A DNA stretch of 64,000 bases from the NCBI GenBank assembly GCA_964624475.1, contig CAZUYC010000013.1, positions 62,001-126,000 of the forward strand, written 5' to 3'. The stretch comes from CAZUYC01 sp964624475. Its GTDB lineage: Bacteria > Myxococcota_A > UBA9160 > SMWR01. The notes beneath the pieces are model-generated. The model did no database searches and was not told where the DNA came from. It saw only the letters and a list, made by a program, of their open reading frames with translations. The stretch's first letter is position 1, and each line of letters begins with the position of its first letter. Below, in pieces: positions 25,427-32,713 of the stretch. Made by a program: the position numbers and the translations under genes.

Positions 25427-26245
25427 TAGCGCCGCAACCAGGGCCTGGTGCAGGCGGTGCCCCCCGCGCTCGACGCGGATGCGCGCGCGCAGGCGCAGCC
25501 CGAGGAGGGCGAGGTCGCCGAGGAGGTCGAGGATCTTGTGCCGGACGAGCTCGTCGGGGAAGCGCAGGCCCTCGGGGTTCACCACCCCGCGCTCTCCCAC
25601 GACGATCGCGCAGGCGAGCGAGCCGCCGCGCGCGAGGTCGGCCTCGCGCAGGGCGCCGAGCTCCGAGGCGAAGCCGAAGGTGCGGGCCGGGGCGATCTCT
25701 CGCGCGAAGCGATCCGGATCGTCGTCCTCGAGCGCGAGCTCCTGGCGACCCACCGCGGGGTGCGCGTAGTCGATCGCGTAGGCGACGGCGAAGCCGGCGG
25801 CGGGTTCGGCGCGGATCCAGCGCTCGCCGTCCCGCACCTCGATCTCGCGTTCGAGCGCGAGCACCCGCCGCGCGGCCGCCTGCTCGCGCACGCCCGCGCG
25901 GCGCAGCAGCTCGACCCAGGGCGCCGCGCTGCCGTCGAGCGCGGGGAGCTCGGGGCCGTCGAGCTCCGCGCGCAGGTTGTCGATGCCGAGCCCGTAGAGC
26001 GCCCCGAGCAGGTGCTCGACCGTCGCCGCGCAGACGCCGCCCTGCGCGAGCGTCGTCGCGCGCTCGGTCGAGACGACGGAGTCCGGGCAGGCCGGGATCT
26101 CGACCCGGCGCCCATCGATGCATCGCACGATCGAGATCCCGGCGTCCGCGGGCGCCGGCAGCAGCCGCACGCGCGCCGGAGCCCCGCTGTGAAGGCCCGT
26201 CCCGGCGCATGCGACCGGGCCTGCGATCGTCCGTTGCGGCTCCAG
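25400..26245 (-). CDS. lpxC: UDP-3-O-acyl-N-acetylglucosamine deacetylase
   Basis: Zn-dependent enzyme committing to lipid A synthesis; cytoplasmic. Landmarks: GTGLHSGAPARVRLLPAPAD at the N-terminus, VEHLLGALYGLGIDNL with the first zinc His, ARTFGF and LARGGSLACAIVV, PDELVRHKILDLLGDLALLG carrying the second His and the Asp ligand, and ERGGH near the C-terminus with the catalytic His. The conserved GLHSG region lies upstream of the first ATG/GTG/TTG in this frame. Starting at CTG 26245 (LEPQRTIAGPVACAG) restores it and gives ~281 residues. A 10-bp run of C at 26250-26259 is directly upstream, so a base miscount hiding a normal start is also possible. The C-terminus is slightly short of the usual ~300. 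Confidence 0.9.
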   Translation of the reverse strand: MEPQRTIAGPVACAGTGLHSGAPARVRLLPAPADAGISIVRCIDGRRVEIPACPDSVVSTERATTLAQGGVCAATVEHLLGALYGLGIDNLRAELDGPELPALDGSAAPWVELLRRAGVREQAAARRVLALEREIEVRDGERWIRAEPAAGFAVAYAIDYAHPAVGRQELALEDDDPDRFAREIAPARTFGFASELGALREADLARGGSLACAIVVGERGVVNPEGLRFPDELVRHKILDLLGDLALLGLRLRARIRVERGGHRLHQALVAALARVSHQGA

Positions 26246-26293
26246 GGCACCCCCCCCCCGCGACCCGGCGACGGAGCGTCGGGCTCGGGCTCT

Positions 26294-26353
26294 AGCGGGG
26301 GCCCGCTCTCCGCTCGCCTTCGGCTCGCTGCGCGCCCGCTGGCGCGGGCTTGC
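26294..26353. repeat. Half-arm of the palindromic element with two hairpins between lpxC and the kinase gene
   Basis: From 26308 the plus strand reads CTCCGCTCGCCTTCGGCTCG followed by CTGCGCGCCCGC, the start of the element left arm, then diverges. GCCCGC (26334-26339) and GCGGGC (26344-26349) form a hairpin 5 nt after the kinase stop, and AGCGGG/CCCGCT (26294-26307) a second. They could end kinase transcription, but no U-run follows. Confidence 0.55.
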
Positions 26354-26354
26354 C

Positions 26355-28913
26355 CTAGCGAGCCCGACCCGCCTTGAGCTCGGCCAGGATCTCGCGCGTC
26401 GAGGGATAGCGGGCCGCCGGATCCTTCTGCAAACAGCGCAGGACGACCTTCGCGAGCAGCTCCGGCACGCGAGGGTTCTTCTCGCGCGGGTCGGGGGGCG
26501 GGGTGTGGACGTGGTGGTAGGGGAGGTTGCCGTCGCGGAACGGGAGGTCGCCCGTCAGGAGCTCGAAGACCGTGATCCCGAGCGAGTAGATGTCGGTGCG
26601 CTGGTCGACGGGGCGGCCCAGGGTCTGCTCGGGGCTCATGTAGTAGGGGGTGCCGGAGACCATCGTCGTCTCCTTGCGCAGCTCCTCCAGGGCGCGGGCG
26701 AGCCCGAAGTCCATGATCTTGGCCTTGCGGTCGCGCGTCCACATGGTGTTCGCGGTCTTGACGTCGCGGTGCACGATCTGCTTCTCGTGCGCGTAGGCGA
26801 GCGCTTCGCACATCTGGGCGAGCACGGCGAGCACGCCGCCCGGTGCGATGGCGCCGCGGCTCTTCACGATCTCCTTGAGCGTGCTGCCGTCGACGTACTC
26901 CATGGCGATGTAGGTGAGCCCGGCCTGCTCGCCGGCGTCGTAGACGGTCACGATGTTCGGGTGGTTGAGCTGCGCGGCGTGCTTCGCCTCGCGCAGGAAG
27001 TTCTTGAGCGCCTGGGGGTTCTCCTTGAGCGCCTGCGGCAGGACCTTGAAGGCCACCACGCGGTCGAGGACGGTGTCCTCTGCCTTGTAGACGATCCCCA
27101 TGCCGCCGCGCCCGAGCTTGCCGACGATGCGGTAGCGGCCGCGCGCGGCCGAAGCGCTCGGCGGCTCGCCCGAGGCGCCCTGCGAAGCCGCCGGGGCCTG
27201 CCGGAGCCGCTCGAGGGCCTCGGGGTGGTGGTAGTCGAAGGCCAGGATGCGCTCGTAGAGCTCGCGCGCGCGGCCCGCCTCGCCGGCGGCCTCGCAGGTC
27301 GTGGCGAGGGCGAAGTAGGCGCAGAGCGTGTCGCGGTCGAGGGCGCGGCCCGCGAGCGCCTGCTCGAGCTTCTTCACCGCGAGCGAGTGCTGGCCCCGGC
27401 TGCCGAAGACCTCGCCGAGGCGCGCGGCCGCGCGGGCGAAGTCCGGATGCCCGTCCGCGACCTGCTGGAGGACCTTGATCGCGCCGTCGGTGTCGCCGCG
27501 CTCGAGCAGGAGCTCGCCCGCACGCAGCCGATCGCCGGCGCGGGCGAGCAGCTCGGGCTCGCGCTCGCGGCGCCCCGCCTGCGCGAGCTCTTCCGACGCC
27601 TCGCGGAAGCGCCCGGCGCGCTCGTAGCAGGCGGCCGCGCGCTCGCGGTCGCCGGCCACCCGGTACATCTCCGCGGCCTGCAGGAAGTCTCCGTGGCGCT
27701 CGTAGCAGGCGCCCGCGAGGTCGCAGCGCTCGAGCAGGCGGTAGAGGTCGCCCGCGGCCAGCGGATCGCCGGCCTCCTCGAACCAGCGCGCGGCCTCGGC
27801 GTCGTCACCGCGGTCGCGGTGGTGCTCGGCCAGCACGCGGGCCGCCTCCGGGCCACGGCCGAGGCGCTTCAGCACCTCCGCGCCGCGCAGCGCGTCGCGG
27901 CCCTCGAGGAAGAGCTCCGCCGCGCGCTCGAGGCGCCCGCCGCGCAGCGCCACCTCGGCCGCCGGGACGGCGCAGCCGCCGAGCGCGAGGACGGCCTCGG
28001 CGCGCTCCTCCTGCCCGGCCTTCTGGTAGAGCTCGCCGGCGCGCAGCACCAGCTTGCGCAGCTGGGCGCGCCGCTGCGGGTCGCCGTGACCGACGCCCGC
28101 GAGGCCCTCGCGGATCACCTCCTCCAGGCACTCCGCCGCCCGCCGCCACTCGCCGCAGCGTGCGTAGGCCGCGGCCGCCTCGCGGGGGATCTCCGAGCGC
28201 GCATAGCAATCGGCGGCCTGCCGGTGCTCGCCGGCCTTCTCGAACATCTCCGCCGCGACGGAGAGGTTGCCCGCCTCGACGTAGGCGACGGCGGCGCGGG
28301 CCCAGTCCTCCTGGTCGGCGAAGAGGCGCCCCGCCGTCTCGGGGCGGCCCGCCTTGCGGTAGAGCTCCGCGCACTCGGCGAGGCGGCGCTGCCCGTGGCG
28401 GATCTCGGCGACGCGCACGAACTCCTCGGCCTCGAGGAAGTAGCCGGCCGCCTCCTCCAGGAGCCCGTTCGCGAAGCAGAGCTCGGCCGCCTCGTGGACC
28501 CGCCCGCTCCGCGCCAGGGCCGCAGCCTCCCGTTCGGCCCTGCGCCGCGCCTTGCGGTCGAGCGGGGCGAGGTGCAGCGTCTCGCCCCCCGGGCCGGTCG
28601 CCGGCTCCGCGATGCGGCGGCGCCGCTTCGCGATCCGCTGCACCGCGAGCAGCGCGAGACCTACCGGCCCGAGCCCGAAGAGCGGGGGCTCGCCGGTGAG
28701 GGCGCCCTCGACGAAGGCCTGCGCCTCGGCACCCCCTTGCGGGTTCCAGTGCGAGACCAGGGCGGCGGTCGCGCTGCCGGCGCGGGCCACCGCCGTGGCC
28801 ACGAGCGGCTCGTCCGAGAAGAAGGTCCCCGCGGCCGCGCAAAGGCCCACGGCGAGCAGGGTCAGCGCCGCCGGCCCCCAGAGGAGCCTCTCGATCGTTC
28901 GGAGCGCCGACAC
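26355..28913 (-). CDS. Membrane-anchored TPR protein with C-terminal serine/threonine kinase domain
   Basis: 852 residues. Residues ~10-30 and ~75-92 are hydrophobic, suggesting membrane anchoring. A long run of short helical repeats (~110-570) has the alternating pattern AAELCFANGLLEEAAGYFLE and AADCYARSEIPREAAAAYAR, TPR/SEL1-like. A Hanks-type kinase domain fills ~596-852: glycine loop GKLGRGGMGIVYKAED, Lys in VVAFKVLP, HRDVKTAN catalytic loop, DFGLAR, GTPYYMSPEQ and DIYSLGITVFELLTGDLPF. All catalytic residues are present although VAIK is VAFK and HRDLKPxN is HRDVKTAN. The repeats come first and the kinase last, the reverse of the commonest order. GTG at 28913 follows GGGGGA. Substrates are unknown. 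Confidence 0.93.
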   Translation of the reverse strand: MSALRTIERLLWGPAALTLLAVGLCAAAGTFFSDEPLVATAVARAGSATAALVSHWNPQGGAEAQAFVEGALTGEPPLFGLGPVGLALLAVQRIAKRRRRIAEPATGPGGETLHLAPLDRKARRRAEREAAALARSGRVHEAAELCFANGLLEEAAGYFLEAEEFVRVAEIRHGQRRLAECAELYRKAGRPETAGRLFADQEDWARAAVAYVEAGNLSVAAEMFEKAGEHRQAADCYARSEIPREAAAAYARCGEWRRAAECLEEVIREGLAGVGHGDPQRRAQLRKLVLRAGELYQKAGQEERAEAVLALGGCAVPAAEVALRGGRLERAAELFLEGRDALRGAEVLKRLGRGPEAARVLAEHHRDRGDDAEAARWFEEAGDPLAAGDLYRLLERCDLAGACYERHGDFLQAAEMYRVAGDRERAAACYERAGRFREASEELAQAGRREREPELLARAGDRLRAGELLLERGDTDGAIKVLQQVADGHPDFARAAARLGEVFGSRGQHSLAVKKLEQALAGRALDRDTLCAYFALATTCEAAGEAGRARELYERILAFDYHHPEALERLRQAPAASQGASGEPPSASAARGRYRIVGKLGRGGMGIVYKAEDTVLDRVVAFKVLPQALKENPQALKNFLREAKHAAQLNHPNIVTVYDAGEQAGLTYIAMEYVDGSTLKEIVKSRGAIAPGGVLAVLAQMCEALAYAHEKQIVHRDVKTANTMWTRDRKAKIMDFGLARALEELRKETTMVSGTPYYMSPEQTLGRPVDQRTDIYSLGITVFELLTGDLPFRDGNLPYHHVHTPPPDPREKNPRVPELLAKVVLRCLQKDPAARYPSTREILAELKAGRAR

Positions 28914-29009
28914 CCGTCCCCCGTGCGCGACGTATCGGCCGGGCGCTGGGTGGCTTTGAGCGGGGCTTCGATGGGCGTGTTCGATCTGCCCGGTGCGTGA
29001 TTCTCTCGT

Positions 29010-29263
29010 GGAGACTCCCCGATTTACTCCGCTCGCCTGCGGCTCGCTGCGCGCTCCGCGCTGCCGCGCCTCGCTTGCAAAGAGCCCCGGCCGGAACCCT
29101 GGCCCCGGTGATGCGGGGATTGCCTACGACACGACCCGGGGGTAGGCCAAGCCCCGGATTACCCGGACCAGCTTCCGGGCGGGCTCTTTGCAAGCGGAGC
29201 GCGGCAGCGCGGAGCGCGCAGCGAGCCGCAGGCGAGCGGAGTAAAATCGGGAGGTCCCCTCCC
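29010..29263 (+). repeat. Palindromic element, copy C (forward)
   Basis: About 254 bp in the 385-bp gap between ruvB and the kinase gene. Left arm CGATTTACTCCGCTCGCCTG, right arm AGGCGAGCGGAGTAAAATCG, with GCAAAGAGCCC and GGGCTCTTTGC facing the core. Core: GGTGATGCGGGGATTGCCTA then CGACACGACCCGGGGGTAGG. Same orientation as copies A and E. No protein-like frame. The remaining ~130 bp of the gap show nothing clear. Confidence 0.9.
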
Positions 29264-29298
29264 AATACGCCCCCACCCCCGCAAGTCGGGTTGCCGCG

Positions 29299-30306
29299 CT
29301 ACTTCCCGAAATGCGCGCGACAAATCGGCGTCGCGACGCGGCCGCGCGGCGTGCGCGCGAGGAAGCCCTGATGGATCAGGAAGGGCTCGACCACGTCCTC
29401 GAGCGTGCCCTTGTCCTCGCCGACCGCGGCGGCGAGGGTCTCGAGCCCCGCCGGGCCGCCGTCGAACTTCTCGAGCAGCGTCAGCAGCAGCAAGCGGTCG
29501 AGGCGCTCGAAGCCCACCTCATCGACGTCGAGCCGGTCGAGCGCGAAGTGGGCCAGCTCGGCCCCGATCGCAGCCCCCGCTCCGCCCTGCACCTCGGCGA
29601 AGTCGCGCACCCGCCGCAGCAGGCGGTTCGCGACCCGCGGCGTCCCCCGCGCGCGGCAGGCCAGCTCGCGGCGCGCCCCCTCCGCGAGCCCGACGCCGAG
29701 CAGCCGGGCCGAGCGCTCGAGGATCTTCTCCAGATCCCCGGGCGGGTAGTACTCGAGGCGCGCCGCCCAGCCGAAGCGGTCGCGCAGCGGCGAGCCGAGG
29801 AGCCCCGCGCGCGTGGTGGCGCCGATCAGCGTGAAGCGGGGCAGGTCGAGCCGGATGGACCGCGCGCCCGGGCCCTGCCCGACGAGCAGGTCGAGCTTGA
29901 ACTCCTCCATCGCGGGGTAGAGGATCTCCTCGACGACGGCCGGGAGCCGGTGGATCTCGTCGATGAAGAGCACGTCGCCGCGCTCGAGGTTCGAGAGCAG
30001 CGCGGCGAGGTCGCCGGCCCGCTCGATCGCGGGCCCGCTGGTCACGCGCAGCGGCGCCTGGAGCTCGCGGGCCACGACGTGCGCGAGCGAGGTCTTGCCG
30101 AGCCCGGGCGGCCCGTAGAAGAGCAGGTGGTCGAGCGGCTCGCCGCGTTCGCGCGCGGCGCGGATGAAGACGCCGAGGTTCTCGCGCAGGCGCTCCTGCC
30201 CCACCATCTCGGCGAGGCTGCGCGGCCGCAGCACCTCGTCGAAGCCCACCTCGTCGGGTCGCGCCAGCCCCGAGAGCTCGTCGCCGCCGGCGGCGAGATC
30301 GCTCAT
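29299..30306 (-). CDS. ruvB: Holliday junction branch migration helicase RuvB
   Basis: AAA+ motor that pulls DNA through RuvA-bound Holliday junctions. The 335 residues contain LRPRSLAEMVGQERLRENL, Walker A FYGPPGLGKTSLAHVVA, Walker B VLFIDEIHRLP, sensor 1 LIGATTRAGLLGSPLRDRFG with the arginine finger region, sensor 2 GTPRVANRLLRRVRD, and the C-terminal winged helix ending QGFLARTPRGRVATPICRAH. ATG at 30306 overlaps the ruvA stop by 4 nt. Third gene of ruvC-ruvA-ruvB. Confidence 0.97.
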   Translation of the reverse strand: MSDLAAGGDELSGLARPDEVGFDEVLRPRSLAEMVGQERLRENLGVFIRAARERGEPLDHLLFYGPPGLGKTSLAHVVARELQAPLRVTSGPAIERAGDLAALLSNLERGDVLFIDEIHRLPAVVEEILYPAMEEFKLDLLVGQGPGARSIRLDLPRFTLIGATTRAGLLGSPLRDRFGWAARLEYYPPGDLEKILERSARLLGVGLAEGARRELACRARGTPRVANRLLRRVRDFAEVQGGAGAAIGAELAHFALDRLDVDEVGFERLDRLLLLTLLEKFDGGPAGLETLAAAVGEDKGTLEDVVEPFLIHQGFLARTPRGRVATPICRAHFGK

Positions 30307-30914
30307 CGCGAGAGTCTCCGCAGCGACGTGCGCACCAGCGTTTCGAGCGTCGCGCCCTCCCCCGCCTCCTCGGCGGCCTGGGCCAGCACCCGCTCGGCCT
30401 CCGCGCGCGGGTAGCCGAGGTTCACGAGCGCCGAGAGCGTCTCCTCGCGCGCGGGGTCGGCGGCGGCGGCGCCGCGCAGCGGCGACGAGGTGTCGCCGAC
30501 CGCGGCGGCGAGCTCGGGCGCGCGGTCGCGAAGCTCGACCAGGATGCGCTCGGCGAGCTTCGTCCCGATGCCCGGCACGGAGCGCAGCGCCGCGACGTCG
30601 CCCGTGCGGATCGCGTCGAGCAGCGCGCGCGGCGTGATCCCCGAGACCACGGTCTGCGCGAGGCGCGGGCCCACCCGGCTCGCCCGCAGCAGCAGCTCGA
30701 AGGCGGCACGCTCTGCGCGCGACGCGAAGCCGAAGAGCTGGAGCGAGCCGTCTTTCGCGTGGGTGTGGACGTGGAGCGCGACGCGCTTGCCGGGGTCCGG
30801 GAGCTCCGTGAAGGTCGAGAGCGGAATGTGGACGTCGTAGCCGACGCCGCCCACGTCGATCACGACGCGCGTCGGGTGCTGCTCGAGGAGCAGGCCCTCG
30901 AGGCGCGCGATCAC
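30303..30914 (-). CDS. ruvA: Holliday junction DNA-binding protein RuvA
   Basis: Tetrameric junction-binding partner of RuvB. The 203 residues start MIARLEGLLLEQHPTRVVID with the OB-fold, then LPLSTF-like HIPLSTFTELPD, two helix-hairpin-helix motifs (VSGITPRALLDAI; LRSVPGIGTKLAERILVELR), a variable acidic linker, and the C-terminal domain III (LVNLGYPRAEAERVLAQA) that touches RuvB. Both ends overlap neighbours by 4 nt (GTGA with ruvC, ATGA with ruvB), indicating tight co-expression. Confidence 0.96.
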   Translation of the reverse strand: MIARLEGLLLEQHPTRVVIDVGGVGYDVHIPLSTFTELPDPGKRVALHVHTHAKDGSLQLFGFASRAERAAFELLLRASRVGPRLAQTVVSGITPRALLDAIRTGDVAALRSVPGIGTKLAERILVELRDRAPELAAAVGDTSSPLRGAAAADPAREETLSALVNLGYPRAEAERVLAQAAEEAGEGATLETLVRTSLRRLSR

Positions 30915-31459
30915 GGGCGCCTCCGGACGCGCAGGCGCGCCAGGCCCGAGCGCGCGCGCCGCCGCGGGCGCCGGGGGGCGGCGCCGAGCGCGCGCAGCGG
31001 CCCGGCCTGCGCGTGGCCGATCGCGGCCGCGAGCGCGTCGGCGGCGTCGCTGTCCGGGACGCGCGCGAGGCCGAGCAGCCGTCGCACCATCACCGCCACC
31101 TGCTGCTTGTCGGCGCGCCCGCTTCCCGTGACCGCCTGCTTGATCTCCGCGGGGGCGTACTCGCTCACCCCGAGCGCCAGGCTCCCGAGCGCCGCGAGCG
31201 CCGCGCCGCGGGCCTGGCCGAGGACGAGCGCCGAGCGCGGGCTCTGCGCCACGAAGACGCGCTCGACCGCGGCCGCGTCGGGCTTGTGGTGGCGGGCGAC
31301 GTCGCGGATCAGTTCGTAGAGCTGGTGCAGGCGCAGCTCCGGCGTCGTCCCGCGCGGCCGCAGCGTGCCGTGCGCCACGTGGCGGAGCAGCTTGCCATCG
31401 CGCTCGACCACCCCGTAGCCCGTGGCGTTCGAGCCGGGGTCGATACCCAGGATACGCAT
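30911..31459 (-). CDS. ruvC: Crossover junction endodeoxyribonuclease RuvC
   Basis: Resolvase cutting Holliday junctions. From ATG 31459 the 182 residues read MRILGIDPGSNATGYGVVER (first catalytic Asp), AAAVERVFVAQSPRSALVLG (catalytic Glu), and DSDAADALAAAIGHA (C-terminal Asp pair), all in RNase H-fold order. The tail after residue ~160 is Arg-rich (RRPRRRARSGLARLRVRRRP), longer and more basic than usual. The frame continues open upstream but that is a shadow of yebC. It lies 101 nt after yebC. Confidence 0.95.
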   Translation of the reverse strand: MRILGIDPGSNATGYGVVERDGKLLRHVAHGTLRPRGTTPELRLHQLYELIRDVARHHKPDAAAVERVFVAQSPRSALVLGQARGAALAALGSLALGVSEYAPAEIKQAVTGSGRADKQQVAVMVRRLLGLARVPDSDAADALAAAIGHAQAGPLRALGAAPRRPRRRARSGLARLRVRRRP

Positions 31460-31560
31460 CGCGCTCCCGCGGGAGGATTGCCTGCCGGAGGCCGGGGGGA
31501 GCCGCCGGGGGGAGTCTAGGAGGTCGAGGGGAGAGCGCGCCAGTCTCTCGACCCGGGCTG

Positions 31561-32310
31561 CTAGCCCGCCAGGCGCTGCATCTCCTCCTCGGAGATGTCG
31601 AAGTTCGCGTTCACGCCCTGGACGTCGTCGAGGTCCTCGAGGGCGTCGGCCAGGCGCAGCATCTGCTCGGCCTCCTTGCCGGCCAGCCGCACGGTCGTGT
31701 TCGGGCGCATCTGGATCGCCGACTGGACCGCGCGGAACCCCCTCTCCTCGAGCCTGCGCTTGACCGCCCCGAACTCGACCCCGCCGGTCACCACCTCGAG
31801 CTGGTCGTCGCCCTCCACCACGTCGTCGGCTCCGGCCTCGAGCGCGGCCTCGAGCAACGCGTCGGACTCGAGACCCGCGCGGTCGAAGAGCAGCGAGCCC
31901 TTGCGCTCGAAGAGGTGCGCGACGCAGCCGCTCCCGCCGAGGTTCCCGCCGAACTTCGTGAAGACGTGGCGCACCTCGCCGGCCGTCCGGTTGCGGTTGT
32001 CGGTCAGCGCCTCGACGTGGACCGCGGCGCCGCCCGGGCCGTAGCCCTCGTAGACGGCCTCCTCCCAGGCCTCGGAGTCGCCGCCGCCGGTGCCCTTCAG
32101 GATGGCCCGCTCGATGTTGTCCTTCGGCATGTTGGCCGCGCGCGCCTTGTCGATCGCGAGCCGCAGGCGCGGGTTGGCCCCCGCGTCGCCGCCGCCGATG
32201 CGCGCCGCGGTCGCGATCTCGCGGATCAGCTTGGTGAAGATCTTCCCGCGCCGGGCGTCGAGGGCGCCCTTCTTGCGCCGGATCGTCGCCCACTTGGAAT
32301 GGCCGGACAT
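31561..32310 (-). CDS. yebC: YebC/TACO1-family protein
   Basis: 249 residues starting MSGHSKWATIRRKKGALDAR, then FTKLIREIATAARIGGGDAG, MPKDNIERAILKGTGGG, YEGYGPGGAAVHVEALTDNR and the acidic C-terminus. YebC-family members were annotated as transcription regulators (including of ruv genes) and more recently linked to translation of proline-rich stretches; which role applies here is open. It sits just upstream of ruvCAB, as in many bacteria. A TATATT hexamer ends 8 nt before the ATG with no binding site between, so the mRNA may be leaderless. Confidence 0.95.
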   Translation of the reverse strand: MSGHSKWATIRRKKGALDARRGKIFTKLIREIATAARIGGGDAGANPRLRLAIDKARAANMPKDNIERAILKGTGGGDSEAWEEAVYEGYGPGGAAVHVEALTDNRNRTAGEVRHVFTKFGGNLGGSGCVAHLFERKGSLLFDRAGLESDALLEAALEAGADDVVEGDDQLEVVTGGVEFGAVKRRLEERGFRAVQSAIQMRPNTTVRLAGKEAEQMLRLADALEDLDDVQGVNANFDISEEEMQRLAG

Positions 32311-32324
32311 CGTGCGGGAATATA
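32311..32324 (-). promoter_or_regulatory. TATATT -10-like hexamer directly before yebC
   Basis: Minus strand TATATT (32324-32319), then CCCGCACG, then the yebC ATG. Transcription would begin within one or two nt of the start codon. No clear -35 element. Confidence 0.45.
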
Positions 32325-32366
32325 GCGCTCCGCGAACTCGAACCGTGCGGTGTTGGGGGGCGTATC

Positions 32367-32610
32367 GGGGGAGCGACCTCCCGATTTTACTCCGCTCGCC
32401 TGCGGCTCGCTGCGCGCTCCGCTTGCGAAGAGCCCGGCCGGAAGGGTGCCGGGTAGTGCGCGGCTGGGCCTATCTCCGGGGCGCGGCGTAGGCCACCTCC
32501 GCACGACCCAGGACGGGGTTCGGGCGAGGCTGCTTCGCAAGCGAGGCGCGGCAGCGCCGAGCGCGCAGCGAGGCGAAGCCGAGCGGAGTAAATAGGGCCC
32601 GGCCCCCCCC
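32367..32610 (-). repeat. Palindromic element, copy D (reverse orientation)
   Basis: About 244 bp in the 403-bp gap between the divergent yebC and DnaK-like genes. Left arm CGATTTTACTCCGCTCGCCT, right arm GCGAAGCCGAGCGGAGTAAA. The left arm is shorter than in other copies (the inner palindrome is missing), so this copy is partly deleted. The core reads GGGCCTATCTCCGGGGCGCG on the plus strand, the reverse complement of copies A, C and E. Beyond the left arm GGGGGGCGTATCGGGGG matches, inverted, the right flank of copies C and E. Confidence 0.85.
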
Positions 32611-32713
32611 AGAGCTCCAACCACCGGGCACATCGTCCACCCCCATCGGAGCCTCAGGCCATCCGCGCGCCTGCCGATACCCAAGGGGGGCAACGCCCCT
32701 GCCGAGGGGGTCC

